A stretch of DNA of 64,000 nucleotides from Streptomyces sp. CB02414 (GCF_001905385.1 NZ_LIPF01000012.1:62001-126000); one strand, 5' to 3'. Counted from the stretch's first letter, positions 25,655 to 35,817 are shown. Numbers and translations: made by a program. The notes: generated by a model from the sequence alone, not told the origin.

Positions 25655-26413
25655 ATGCCCTACGACCCGTCAGCCTTTCCGCCCTTCGCCGTCACTGTGG
25701 ACCTGGTCGTACTGACCGTACGTCGCCACTCCCTGTGCGCGCTGGCGGTGCGCAGGGGCGAGCCTCCGTTCCAGGGCCGCTGGGCGCTGCCCGGTGGCTT
25801 CGTGCGGGCCGGCGAGGACCTGGCGCAGGCGGCGGCGCGGGAGCTGGCCGAGGAGACGGGACTGTGCGTCCACGACCCCGCCGCGCCCACCCAGGACAAC
25901 GGCGCCCACCTGGAGCAGCTCGCGACGTACGGCGACCCCGAGCGGGACCCCCGCATGCGGGTGGTGAGTGTCGCCCACCTCGCGCTCGCGCCGGACCTGC
26001 CCGCGCCCCGGGCGGGCGGTGACGCCAGCAACGCACGCTGGGCGCCGGTCGAGGAGCTGCTCGAGCAGGCCGGTCACGGCCGCGAGGGCGAACCGCCGGC
26101 ACCCCTCGCCTTCGACCACACCCAGATCCTGGCGGACGGCGTGGAACGAGCCCGCTCCAAGATCGAGTACTCGTCGCTGGCCACCGCCTTCTGTCCACCG
26201 GAGTTCACCGTCGGCGAGCTGCGCCGCGTCTACGAGGCGGTGTGGAGCGTGGCGCTCGACCCGCGCAATTTCCACCGCAAGGTGACGGGCACCCCGGGCT
26301 TCCTCGTTCCCACCGGCGGTACGACCACCCGCCAGGGCGGCCGCCCCGCCCAGCTCTTCCGGGCCGGCGGTGCCACTCTCCTCAACCCCCCGATGCTGCG
26401 TCCCGAGGTGTGA
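25655..26413 (+). CDS. NUDIX hydrolase with C-terminal winged helix, NrtR-like
   Basis: A 252-residue protein. An intact Nudix box, G-x5-E-x7-REUXEE-x-GU, runs from residue 47 to 70 (GGFVRAGEDLAQAAARELAE is its first part). After it, residues 165-250 (EYSSLATAFCPPEFTVGELR ... RNFHRKVTGTPGFLVPTG) match the winged-helix tail of NrtR-type regulators, which sense ADP-ribose or related nucleotides and control NAD or sugar genes. The intact box suggests that catalysis may be kept. TATGAT lies 6 bases before the ATG, so the message is probably leaderless, and an inverted repeat overlies the promoter. NAD genes are not adjacent, so the regulon is unknown. Confidence 0.85.
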   Translation: MPYDPSAFPPFAVTVDLVVLTVRRHSLCALAVRRGEPPFQGRWALPGGFVRAGEDLAQAAARELAEETGLCVHDPAAPTQDNGAHLEQLATYGDPERDPRMRVVSVAHLALAPDLPAPRAGGDASNARWAPVEELLEQAGHGREGEPPAPLAFDHTQILADGVERARSKIEYSSLATAFCPPEFTVGELRRVYEAVWSVALDPRNFHRKVTGTPGFLVPTGGTTTRQGGRPAQLFRAGGATLLNPPMLRPEV

Positions 26414-26497
26414 GGCCGCTGCGGGAAAGGATCCCGGAGCGAACGGCGAACAAAGGAGCGACGAGGCCCGGCCTCCCGCGCCCCGGCGGGCCGTACG

Positions 26498-28882
26498 ATG
26501 CCCGAAAAACCGGATATGGCACGCTATCTTGCTGCGGTGATCGAGGCCTTCGGACTGACCAGCAACCCCCGCAAGGAGCTCCCGCCCGCCGTCGACGACG
26601 TCTCCTTCGAGGCGTGCGCGGGCCGCGTCACCGCACTGCTCGGAGCGTCGGGCGCCGGCAAGACGACAGCGCTCAGACTCATGCTCGAACTCCAGCGCGG
26701 CCGCGGCCTCACCTACTTCAGAGGCCGCCCACTGCACCGCATCGCCCACCCCGCGCGAGAGGTCGGCACAGTGCTGGGAGAGGTGCCGGGACATCCGTCC
26801 CGCACGGTTCGCGGCCATCTGCGCATGCTCTGTGCGGCGGCCGGAGTTCCCGTCCGGCGGGCCGACGAAGTCCTCGAGTCGGTCGGTCTCGTCAGTCTGC
26901 GCGACGAACGCCTGGGCACCCTCTCCCGTGGCATGGACCGACGTCTCGGGCTGGCCTGCGCACTGCTTCCCGACCCGCACACCCTGGTGCTCGACGACCC
27001 CGCCGGCGCACTGTCCGCCCGCGAGGCCGGCTGGGTGCATGCCACGCTGCGCGCATACGCGTCCCACGGCGGGACCGTCCTGTTCAGCACGGCCGATCCC
27101 AAGGAGGCCGCGCGGACCGCCGATCACGTCGTGACGCTGGAGCGGGGCAGAGTCGTCGCCGACCAGGAAGCGGCGGAGTTCTCGCGCACCCGGCTGCGTC
27201 CCCGCGTCGCCGTGCGCACTCCGCATGCCGCCCGACTGGGCGCCGTCCTGGTCAAAGAGGCCCGTGCGGGCCGACGTTCCGTCGAGGTCGTGCGCGAGGG
27301 CGGCAATCGCCTGGCGGTGTACGGCAGTACGTGCGCCGACATCGGTGACACCGCGTTCCGGCACAGGATTCTCGTGCACCAACTGGCCGACGAGGTCGGA
27401 GACATGGGGCCGGGAGCCGGCACGGAGTCCGTGCCCCGACGGCACGAGACCGGGAGCCGCCGTGCAGCGGACGCCGAGAGCGCGCCCGCTGCGCCCCACG
27501 GCGAGACTCCCCGACCGTCCGGCGACTCCAGGCCGTCTGCCGAGCCCAGGCCGTCGGCCGACGACGGTGCGCCGCCGGCCCCCGGTAAGGCGCTCCCCGG
27601 CGCAGAGGCCCCGCAGCCGTCACCGGGACCGACGACGCCCGGTACTGCCGCCGAAGCGCCGCCCCCGGCTGTCGCGGCGTTGTCGGCGGCCGATGCCGTC
27701 GGGGAATCGGCGGCAGGCGCCGCCGGCGAGGCCTTCCCGGAAGCGGCCGGGAACGGGGCACCGTCGGAGGGCGCCGCCCCCCAGCCCCCACCAGCCGCTG
27801 CCGAGCCACGGCCAGGCACCCCCCGGCCGGTCCCGGACGACTCCCGGCCGGGGCCCGATGCCGCCGCCCATTCGCCCGGAGGCCGTGAAACCGCCGACAG
27901 CGACGGCCAAGCCTCCCCCTCCCCGCCCGCAGTCACCGGCACCCACGCCCCCCGCACCCCACCGGACGCCAGCACGCCGGTCACCCGCTCCACCCGGCCC
28001 GACCCCGTCGGCCCCCGACGCTTCCCGCGCCGCCACGCTTCCCTCACCCCCGCCCCGGCCCATACCAGGGAGGAGGCCTCCTCACTGCCGCCCCCCGTCA
28101 CCGTCCGCGCCGCCCCCAGCCCTCTGCGACCGCTCCGCTACGAGCTCCGCCGCGCGGCCGGCATCAGGACCGGCCTCGTCACCGGCGCCGTCGTCCTCGT
28201 GCTCTCCACCGTCACCGCCGTGGTCCTGGCGCGAGTCGGGCACACACCGCAGCCGCGTCTGCTGGCCGCGTGGCCGCGAGAGCTCCCGCTGCCGCCCGCG
28301 GCGCTCGGCGCGGGACTGCTCGGGGCGCTCGCCTCCGGCGACGAGTTCCGCCACCCCGCGCTGGCGGCGGACCGCGGTGCCGTCCCCCGGCGCCTGGGGC
28401 TGCTGACCGCGAAGCTCCTCGTCTCCGCGGCCACGGCGCTGGTGCTGGCCCTTCTCACCGTGGGCTGCAACGCCGAAGTGCTCCACCTGTTCTACGGACC
28501 GGAACTCGCCGGCGTTCCCGCCGACTGGCCCGCGCTGGCCGCCGGTTGGCTCGCCCTCGTCGTCGGATGCGGCTGGGCGGGCGTGCTCGCCGCCGGTGTC
28601 TTCCGGTCCGCCACGGCCGGGCTGGCCGCGGTGGTCGCCGTACCCGTACTCGTCGTGCCGCTCGTACAGAGGGTCTGGGACGGCCCGTCCGTGCGGACCG
28701 CCGCCGGTCTCCCGATGAGAACGCGCGAGCTCCTCCTGACGACGTGGCCCTTCGGCGGCGAGCGGTATGTGGCCGAAGCGCTGCGCATGATCGCCCAACC
28801 CGTGGGCAGCGCACTGGCGTTGTCCGTGACCGCTCTGCTCTGCGCATATCTGCTCATGACCCTGCGCAGCAGGCCCCAATGA
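26498..28882 (+). CDS. ABC transporter ATPase-permease fusion with long linker
   Basis: A 794-residue single-chain exporter-like protein. Residues 10-230 are an ABC ATPase: Walker A GASGAGKTT near 50, a degenerate signature LSRGMDRRLGLA near 145 and Walker B TLVLDDPAG near 165, where the usual catalytic Glu is replaced by Pro. Residues 300-530 are Pro/Ala/Glu-rich disordered linker. From 545 a permease-like domain of about six hydrophobic segments follows (GLVTGAVVLVLSTVTAVVLA to LALSVTALLCAYLLM). Start: ATG 26498 or ATG 26516; TACGAT overlaps the first, favouring a leaderless 26516 start. It lies upstream of whiH on the same strand. Cargo unknown; the missing Glu questions ATPase activity. 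Confidence 0.8.
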   Translation: MPEKPDMARYLAAVIEAFGLTSNPRKELPPAVDDVSFEACAGRVTALLGASGAGKTTALRLMLELQRGRGLTYFRGRPLHRIAHPAREVGTVLGEVPGHPSRTVRGHLRMLCAAAGVPVRRADEVLESVGLVSLRDERLGTLSRGMDRRLGLACALLPDPHTLVLDDPAGALSAREAGWVHATLRAYASHGGTVLFSTADPKEAARTADHVVTLERGRVVADQEAAEFSRTRLRPRVAVRTPHAARLGAVLVKEARAGRRSVEVVREGGNRLAVYGSTCADIGDTAFRHRILVHQLADEVGDMGPGAGTESVPRRHETGSRRAADAESAPAAPHGETPRPSGDSRPSAEPRPSADDGAPPAPGKALPGAEAPQPSPGPTTPGTAAEAPPPAVAALSAADAVGESAAGAAGEAFPEAAGNGAPSEGAAPQPPPAAAEPRPGTPRPVPDDSRPGPDAAAHSPGGRETADSDGQASPSPPAVTGTHAPRTPPDASTPVTRSTRPDPVGPRRFPRRHASLTPAPAHTREEASSLPPPVTVRAAPSPLRPLRYELRRAAGIRTGLVTGAVVLVLSTVTAVVLARVGHTPQPRLLAAWPRELPLPPAALGAGLLGALASGDEFRHPALAADRGAVPRRLGLLTAKLLVSAATALVLALLTVGCNAEVLHLFYGPELAGVPADWPALAAGWLALVVGCGWAGVLAAGVFRSATAGLAAVVAVPVLVVPLVQRVWDGPSVRTAAGLPMRTRELLLTTWPFGGERYVAEALRMIAQPVGSALALSVTALLCAYLLMTLRSRPQ

Positions 28883-29008
28883 CATCCGCCACACCCTTCC
28901 GGTCCGACCGTGCGCGCAACTCCCCGGGGAAAGCCCATTTCTTTCCGATAAGGCGTCAATTGCGACGGGGTGAGCGATCACCCTTTCGTGTGCTTTTCAC
29001 CAAAGACC

Positions 29009-29036
29009 TCAAGGGAGTTGGAAGCGACGCCGACAA
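29009..29036 (+). promoter_or_regulatory. Candidate sigma-WhiG promoter of whiH
   Basis: TCAA (29009-29012), a 16-base spacer and GCCGACAA (29029-29036) match the sigma-WhiG consensus TAAA-N15/16-GCCGATAA at 3 of 4 and 7 of 8 bases. whiH is a known sigma-WhiG target in S. coelicolor. The start of transcription would fall at or next to the GTG at 29044. Confidence 0.65.
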
Positions 29037-29043
29037 AGGATGC

Positions 29044-29931
29044 GTGACTACCCTTGCGCACTCCATGATGACCGCCGCCCGCTCCGCCGACTCCGGCCTC
29101 ACGAACCCGGGCGAACTCGACCGCTACCCCTACGCCGAGACGCCCGCCGTCGACCGCGTCGGGGCGCCCGCCTGGGAAGGGGTGGAGACCGAGCTGGGCC
29201 GCGTGGGCCGGCGCGCCACGGGCAGCCGTGGGCGCGGACTGCACGGGCAACTCGTCCAGCAGCTGGGACAGATGATCGTTTCCGGCGACCTGGGTGCCGA
29301 CCGTCCGCTGGTGCCCGAGGAGATCGGCCAGCGTTTCGAGGTGTCCCGCACCGTCGTGCGCGAGTCCCTCCGTGTCCTGGAGGCCAAGGGTCTTGTCAGC
29401 GCCCGCCCGAACGTCGGCACGCGCGTGCGCCCCGTCAGCGACTGGAACCTGCTCGACCCGGACATCATCGAGTGGCGCGCCTTCGGGCCGCAGCGTGACG
29501 ATCAGCGCCGCGAGCTCAGTGAGCTGCGCTCGACGATCGAACCGCTCGCCGCGCGCCTGGCCGCCGGGCACGGGCGCGAGGAGGTGCAGCAGCGCCTGTC
29601 CGACATGGTCGGGATCATGGGCCACGCCATGCAGCAGGGCGACGCCCTGACCTTCTCGCGTGCCGATGCCGAGTTCCACACGCTCCTCATCCAGATCGCG
29701 GGCAACCGCATGCTGGACCACCTCTCCGGAATCGTCTCCGCGGCCCTGCACGTTTCCGGCGGCCCGGTCACGGGCTGTGACCGGCCGAACGACGTCTCCC
29801 TGGCGCAGCACGGGAGGATCGTCGACGCCCTCGCCACCGGGGACGGAGCGGCGGCCGAGGCGGCCATGCGCCAGCTCCTGACCGTCCACCCCGAGGTGGA
29901 GCGCGTGGTGCCCGCCCCGCGCGAGCACTGA
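29044..29931 (+). CDS. whiH: Sporulation regulator WhiH (GntR/FadR family)
   Basis: A 295-residue GntR-family regulator needed for sporulation septation in Streptomyces aerial hyphae. The winged helix covers about residues 60-130 (QLGQMIVSGDLGADRPLVPE, then RFEVSRTVVRESLRVLEAKG), and the C-terminal FCD ligand domain follows (TIEPLAARLAAG ... DAEFHTLLIQIAGN). GTG 29044 gives the length known for WhiH; ATG 29065 is an alternative if the transcript begins at the GTG. A sigma-WhiG-like promoter ends 7 bases before the start, fitting developmental expression. hrdB follows 428 bases downstream, an adjacency I know from S. coelicolor. Confidence 0.95.
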   Translation: MTTLAHSMMTAARSADSGLTNPGELDRYPYAETPAVDRVGAPAWEGVETELGRVGRRATGSRGRGLHGQLVQQLGQMIVSGDLGADRPLVPEEIGQRFEVSRTVVRESLRVLEAKGLVSARPNVGTRVRPVSDWNLLDPDIIEWRAFGPQRDDQRRELSELRSTIEPLAARLAAGHGREEVQQRLSDMVGIMGHAMQQGDALTFSRADAEFHTLLIQIAGNRMLDHLSGIVSAALHVSGGPVTGCDRPNDVSLAQHGRIVDALATGDGAAAEAAMRQLLTVHPEVERVVPAPREH

Positions 29932-30010
29932 CCGCGGTTCGCCGGGCCGGCGCGGGCCGGACACGCCAGACCCCTCCTATGGCAGTGGCCGGCCGGTTCG
30001 CCGCCACCCC

Positions 30011-30046
30011 GGACCCCGTGGAATCCATCGTGATCCCACGGGGTCC
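30011..30046 (+). terminator. Stem-loop after whiH
   Basis: GGACCCCGTGG (30011-30021) pairs perfectly with CCACGGGGTCC (30036-30046) across a 14-base loop, 80 bases downstream of the whiH stop. No T-tract. Confidence 0.65.
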
Positions 30047-30170
30047 GACGGTGCGATGAGAGGCTGAGCCTCCGGTATGGCCGGGTCGGAGCGCTCAAGT
30101 GACCCCTCTTATTCGCATCTGACCGGTTTTGAACGCTTACGGGGTGTGACTCGGGCCACGCGGATTGGGC

Positions 30171-30197
30171 GTAACGCTCGTGGGAACAACGCGATGA
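30171..30197 (+). promoter_or_regulatory. ECF-type promoter of hrdB
   Basis: GTAAC (30171-30175) and CGATGA (30192-30197) with a 16-base spacer form an ECF sigma-type promoter. The main hrdB promoter is known to depend on the ECF factor ShbA in Streptomyces, which fits. A start near 30205 would leave a leader of about 155 bases. Confidence 0.65.
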
Positions 30198-30359
30198 CCT
30201 AAGAGGTGACAGCCGCGGAGGGAATACGGGCGCCGTTCAGGGCGCTGTGCAACTCCCCGGCCTCCGCCCGCGCCGTCGGCCCATTCCAAGCCGGCGGTCG
30301 GCCCCTGTCCGCCGTGGACGGGGCCGGAAGCCGTTTTCCAACGTTCCGAGAGGTTGTTC

Positions 30360-31904
<1,545 letters not shown>

Positions 31905-31924
31905 ACCGAGGTCGTAGAGCGACG

Positions 31925-31957
31925 AGGCCCGGTTCCACCAGGTGGGGAACCGGGCCT
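31925..31957 (+). terminator. hrdB stem-loop terminator
   Basis: AGGCCCGGTTCC (31925-31936) pairs with GGAACCGGGCCT (31946-31957) with a 9-base loop, 20 bases after the hrdB stop. Confidence 0.8.
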
Positions 31958-32037
31958 TCGCCTTGCGCAGCGGGTGCGCGCCGGGGCGGGCTGGATCACT
32001 CTGGGTGTTCCGTCACCACAAGGAGTGAGGAGCCTGC

Positions 32038-32895
32038 ATGCGTCGCCTCTTTGCCCGGGCGCTGGCCCGGCCGCTGGTCCTGGCGGCCGCGGCGACCGCG
32101 ATACCGCTCGCGTCCGCCGCGCCCGCATCCGCCGACAGCATCGTCGTCGGGGGCTTTCCGGTCGAAGTGTCCGACAGCCCGTGGACCGTCGCCCTGTCCA
32201 GTCGTGACCGGTTCGGAGGTACGCGGGCGGGACAATTCTGCGGGGGAGTGGCCGTCGGCCGCACCACCGTCCTCACGGCGGCCCACTGCCTGGCGACGGA
32301 GGTTCTCGGCTCGCCGCCCGAGCAGGTGCGCGACCTGAGGGTCATTGCCGGCCGCACCGACCTGCTCTCCGACAAGGGCCGGGAGATCCCCGTCCGCGAC
32401 GTCTGGGTCAACCCGGCGCACGACGACATCAGCAACGCCGGCGACTTCGCGGTGCTCACCCTGTCGGAGGCCCTGCCCGCCGGCTCCGCCATAGGGATGG
32501 CGGCAGAGGGGGACCCCGTCTACGGACCCGACACGGGCGCACTCGTCTACGGCTGGGGCGACACCTCGGGCGCCGGGGACTACGCCAACAGCCTGCGGGC
32601 GGCGCGCGTACGGGTACTGCCCGACGCGGCGTGCGAGCGGGCGTACCCGGGGAGCGACGACGGACGCTATCTCGCGGACACCATGCTCTGTGCCGGTGAG
32701 GACGCCGGCGGCCGCGATGCCTGCCAGGGGGACAGCGGTGGGCCACTGGTCGCCCAGGGGAGGCTCATCGGACTCGTGTCCTGGGGGAGCGGCTGCGGGC
32801 GCCCGGGCAGTCCCGGGGTGTACACACGCGTCTCCGCCGTGCTGCGGGCGCTGGGATGGGACAACCCGGCCGCGCGGCAGTCCGAGAGCGCCTGA
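32038..32895 (+). CDS. Secreted trypsin-like serine protease (S1 family)
   Basis: A 285-residue exported protease. Residues 1-32 are a classical signal peptide (positive start, hydrophobic core, AASA-type cut site near APASA). The mature enzyme starts near SIVVGGFP. The catalytic triad is present: His83 in TAAHC, Asp136 in AGDFAVLTL and Ser233 in CQGDSGGPL; GWGDTS and VSWGSGCGRP line the pocket. Cysteines are placed for disulfides. ATG 32038 follows AAGGAG and GTGAGGAG. It probably hydrolyses peptides outside the cell; trypsin-like specificity is expected from the Asp of DACQGDSGG. It is a single gene between hrdB and a convergent DUF7455 gene. Confidence 0.93.
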   Translation: MRRLFARALARPLVLAAAATAIPLASAAPASADSIVVGGFPVEVSDSPWTVALSSRDRFGGTRAGQFCGGVAVGRTTVLTAAHCLATEVLGSPPEQVRDLRVIAGRTDLLSDKGREIPVRDVWVNPAHDDISNAGDFAVLTLSEALPAGSAIGMAAEGDPVYGPDTGALVYGWGDTSGAGDYANSLRAARVRVLPDAACERAYPGSDDGRYLADTMLCAGEDAGGRDACQGDSGGPLVAQGRLIGLVSWGSGCGRPGSPGVYTRVSAVLRALGWDNPAARQSESA

Positions 32896-32924
32896 CGGCC
32901 TCCTGAAGCCCGCCGGGCACGCGC

Positions 32925-32963
32925 ACGGGCGGCCGCCCCTCGGCTGGAGGGGCGGCCGCCCGT
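32925..32963. terminator. 17-bp perfect stem-loop, protease/DUF7455 junction
   Basis: A perfect 17-base-pair stem (32925-32941 with 32947-32963) and GGCTG loop between convergent genes. Confidence 0.8.
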
Positions 32964-33006
32964 TGACCGGCTTGTGCCGGGTCGGCTCGTCGTCGGGCGC
33001 GTCGCG

Positions 33007-33237
33007 TCAGCGCTCTTCCTCGGAGGAGGATCCCGGAACGGCGGTGAGCCGCTCCGTCTCGTCCTGTATCTCAGCGGCGATCTTCTTGAGTTCCGGCTCG
33101 AACTTGCGCCCGTGGTGGGCGCAGAAGAGCAGTTCTCCGCCGCTCAGCAGGACGACGCGCAGGTATGCCTGGGCGCCGCAGCGGTCGCAGCGATCAGCGG
33201 CCGTCAGCGGGCTTGCGGAAGTCAGAACAGTAGTCAC
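33007..33237 (-). CDS. Small DUF7455 zinc-ribbon-like protein
   Basis: A 76-residue conserved actinobacterial protein that I associate with DUF7455. The start LTAADRCDRCGAQAYLR carries CxxC, and LLFCAHHGRKFEPEL carries C and HH, which together suggest a single bound zinc. The C-terminal 35 residues are helical and acidic. Function unknown. GTG 33237 follows GAGGCGAC. It is divergent from parE across a 440-base gap, and converges on the serine protease gene. Confidence 0.8.
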   Translation of the reverse strand: MTTVLTSASPLTAADRCDRCGAQAYLRVVLLSGGELLFCAHHGRKFEPELKKIAAEIQDETERLTAVPGSSSEEER

Positions 33238-33677
33238 GTCGCCTCTTCTCTAGCTCGACGAGCTGTCGTACCAGGGTCAACATCCAACCAGCCCCAAAAC
33301 GTTCCCGCTCGTGGCTTTTCCTCGAAAAAAATTTCCGAGGGGCCGGCTGTTGCCGGTTGGCGGCGAATGTGCCGTATTGCGTGTCTGTGTGTCGTACGGG
33401 TTCGCGCAGTCGGTCAGTGTCGGTCCCGCCGGCTGGGTTGCCGGTTTGTTCATGAGGACGTGCCCGGAGCCTAAATGGTTCATGCCTCGATGGGAACGTG
33501 ATGTGTACTTCACCCCATCGAGGGATCGAACAAGCATGCGACGCTGGACTAGGGTGAGTCTTCGACGAGGGTGGCGTTACAACGGCTCTACCAGGCCTCG
33601 GTACCCTCTGACCGGTACACCGAGCCGCGCCCTTACCCAGCGGGGCCCCATCTGAAATTCAGCGAGGAGCGAACCGC
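33238..33677. other. Divergent region upstream of parE
   Basis: 440 bases with no supported gene. It includes an AT-rich run of As and Ts at about 33325-33335, an inverted repeat (33485-33523) and TAGGGT (33550-33555) as a candidate parE -10, with TCGAAC (33526-33531) as a weak -35. Confidence 0.55.
33485..33523. repeat. Inverted repeat before the parE promoter
   Basis: CCTCGATGGG (33485-33494) and CCCATCGAGG (33514-33523) are perfect inverted copies separated by 19 bases, immediately upstream of the candidate parE -35. It could be an operator or a hairpin; function unknown. Confidence 0.6.
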
Positions 33678-35804
33678 GTGACCGCCGAGACATCCGTGCC
33701 GTCCACTGCGCTGCTGGCAGGAGCAGACCGGGACGGATCCAACTACACCGCGCGGCACCTGCTCGTCCTCGAGGGTCTCGAGGCCGTGCGCAAGCGTCCG
33801 GGCATGTACATCGGATCGACCGACAGCCGTGGCCTGATGCACTGCCTGTGGGAGATCATCGACAACTCCGTCGACGAGGCCCTCGGTGGCTACTGCGACC
33901 ACATCGAGGTGATCCTCCACGACGACGCGTCGGTGGAGGTCCGGGACAACGGCCGGGGCATCCCGGTCGACGTCGAGCCGAAGACCGGCCTGTCCGGCGT
34001 CGAGGTCGTCATGACCAAGCTGCACGCCGGAGGCAAGTTCGGAGGCGGCTCCTACGCCGCCTCCGGCGGTCTGCACGGCGTCGGTGCCTCCGTGGTGAAC
34101 GCCCTGTCCAGCCGGCTGGACATCGAGGTGGACCGCGGCGGGTACACGCACGGCATCAGCTTCCGGCGCGGTGTCCCCGGCGCGTTCACGGGGGCCGGCC
34201 CGGACGCCGAGTTCGAGGCCAGGAGCGGACTGCGCAAGACCAAGAAGAAGATGCCGAAGGCCCGCAGCGGCACGCGCGTGCGGTACTGGGCCGACCGGCA
34301 GATCTTCCTGAAGGACGCCAAGCTCTCCCTGGACAACCTGCACCAGCGGGCCCGCCAGACCGCCTTCCTGGTCCCGGGGCTGACCATCGTGGTCCGCGAC
34401 GAGTTCGGTCTCGGCGACGGCGGAAGCAAGGGCGAGGAGTCCTTCCGCTTCGATGGCGGCATCAGCGAGTTCTGCGAGTTCCTGGCCAGTGACAGGCCCG
34501 TCTGCGACGTCCTCCGCTTCAGTGGGCAGGGCAGCTTCAAGGAGACGGTTCCCGTCCTCGACGAGCACGGCCAGATGACACCCACCGAGGTCACGCGCGA
34601 GCTCGGCGTCGACGTCGCGATGCGCTGGGGCACCGGGTACGACACCACCCTCAAGTCGTTCGTCAACATCATCGCCACGCCCAAGGGCGGCACCCACGTC
34701 GCCGGCTTCGAGCAGGCGGTGGCCAGGACGATGAACGAGGCGCTGCGGGCCAAGAAGCTCCTGCGGGTGGCCGAGGACGACATCGTCAAGGACGACGCCC
34801 TGGAGGGCCTCACGGCGGTCGTGACGGTCCGGCTCGCCGAGCCGCAGTTCGAGGGGCAGACCAAGGAGGTCCTCGGCACCTCGGCGGCCCGCCGCATCGT
34901 GAACAACGTCATCAGCAAGGAACTGAAGGCGTTCCTGACCTCCACCAAGCGTGACGCGGCCCAGCAGGCCCGGGTGGTCATGGAGAAGGCTGTCGCCGCG
35001 GCCCGCACCCGCATCGCGGCCCGCCAGCACAAGGACGCCCAGCGCCGCAAGACGGCCCTGGAGTCGTCCTCGCTGCCCGCCAAGCTCGCCGACTGCCGCA
35101 GCGACGACGTCGACCGCAGCGAGCTGTTCATCGTCGAGGGAGACTCCGCGCTGGGCACGGCGAAGCTCGCCCGGAACTCCGAGTTCCAGGCGCTGCTGCC
35201 GATCCGCGGCAAGATCCTCAACGTCCAGAAGTCGTCCGTGACCGACATGCTGAAGAACGCCGAGTGCGGCGCGATCATCCAGGTCATAGGAGCCGGCTCG
35301 GGCCGTACCTTCGACATCGACGCGGCCCGCTACGGCAAGATCATCATGATGACCGACGCCGATGTGGACGGCTCCCACATCCGCACCCTCCTGCTCACCC
35401 TGTTCCACCGCTACATGCGGCCCATGGTGGAGTCGGGCCGGGTCTTCGCCGCGGTGCCCCCGCTGCACCGCATCGAGCTCATCCAGCCCAAGAAGGGCCA
35501 GGACAAGTACGTCTACACGTACTCGGACCGGGAGCTGCGGGACAAGCTCATGGAGTTCCAGAGCAAGGGCGTCCGGTACAAGGACTCCATCCAGCGCTAC
35601 AAGGGCCTGGGCGAGATGGACGCCGACCAGCTGGCGGAGACGACCATGGACCCGCGGCGCCGTACCCTGCGCCGGATCAACCTCACCGATCTGGAATCCG
35701 CGGAGCAGGTCTTCGACCTGCTCATGGGCAACGACGTCGCTCCCCGCAAGGAATTCATCTCCAGCTCGGCGGCGACGCTGGACCGGTCGCGCATCGACGC
35801 GTGA
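33678..35804 (+). CDS. parE: DNA topoisomerase IV subunit B (ParE; second GyrB)
   Basis: The 708-residue ATPase subunit of topoisomerase IV, which unlinks replicated chromosomes. The GHKL ATPase domain shows DNSVDEAL near 60, DNGRGIPVD near 92 and GGLHGVGASVVNALS near 132. The TOPRIM domain shows IVEGDSALGTAK near 485 and DADVDGSHIRTLLLTLFHRY near 560. GTG 33678 follows GCGAGGAG. The partner subunit gene parC lies about 9 kb away on the opposite strand. In Streptomyces, ParC/ParE work during sporulation septation, which fits the nearby whiH and sepH (inference). Confidence 0.95.
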   Translation: MTAETSVPSTALLAGADRDGSNYTARHLLVLEGLEAVRKRPGMYIGSTDSRGLMHCLWEIIDNSVDEALGGYCDHIEVILHDDASVEVRDNGRGIPVDVEPKTGLSGVEVVMTKLHAGGKFGGGSYAASGGLHGVGASVVNALSSRLDIEVDRGGYTHGISFRRGVPGAFTGAGPDAEFEARSGLRKTKKKMPKARSGTRVRYWADRQIFLKDAKLSLDNLHQRARQTAFLVPGLTIVVRDEFGLGDGGSKGEESFRFDGGISEFCEFLASDRPVCDVLRFSGQGSFKETVPVLDEHGQMTPTEVTRELGVDVAMRWGTGYDTTLKSFVNIIATPKGGTHVAGFEQAVARTMNEALRAKKLLRVAEDDIVKDDALEGLTAVVTVRLAEPQFEGQTKEVLGTSAARRIVNNVISKELKAFLTSTKRDAAQQARVVMEKAVAAARTRIAARQHKDAQRRKTALESSSLPAKLADCRSDDVDRSELFIVEGDSALGTAKLARNSEFQALLPIRGKILNVQKSSVTDMLKNAECGAIIQVIGAGSGRTFDIDAARYGKIIMMTDADVDGSHIRTLLLTLFHRYMRPMVESGRVFAAVPPLHRIELIQPKKGQDKYVYTYSDRELRDKLMEFQSKGVRYKDSIQRYKGLGEMDADQLAETTMDPRRRTLRRINLTDLESAEQVFDLLMGNDVAPRKEFISSSAATLDRSRIDA

Positions 35805-35817
35805 CCGTGCGTGACAG

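Larger units (their letters stand above)
29932..30359. other. whiH-hrdB intergenic region
   Basis: 428 bases holding a whiH stem-loop (30011-30046), an ECF-type hrdB promoter (30171-30197) and an apparent untranslated leader of about 155 bases before the hrdB GTG at 30360. No small gene is supported. Confidence 0.7.

Noticed and set aside
28945..28951. CCGATAA upstream of whiH as a sigma-WhiG -10
   Set aside because: The only A-rich -35-like word lies 11 bases away, too close; the site at 29009-29036 fits better.
30183..30208. GGAAC-N18-GTG as a sigma-R promoter of hrdB
   Set aside because: Sigma-R needs GTT at the -10; the match is weak and overlaps the better ECF promoter.
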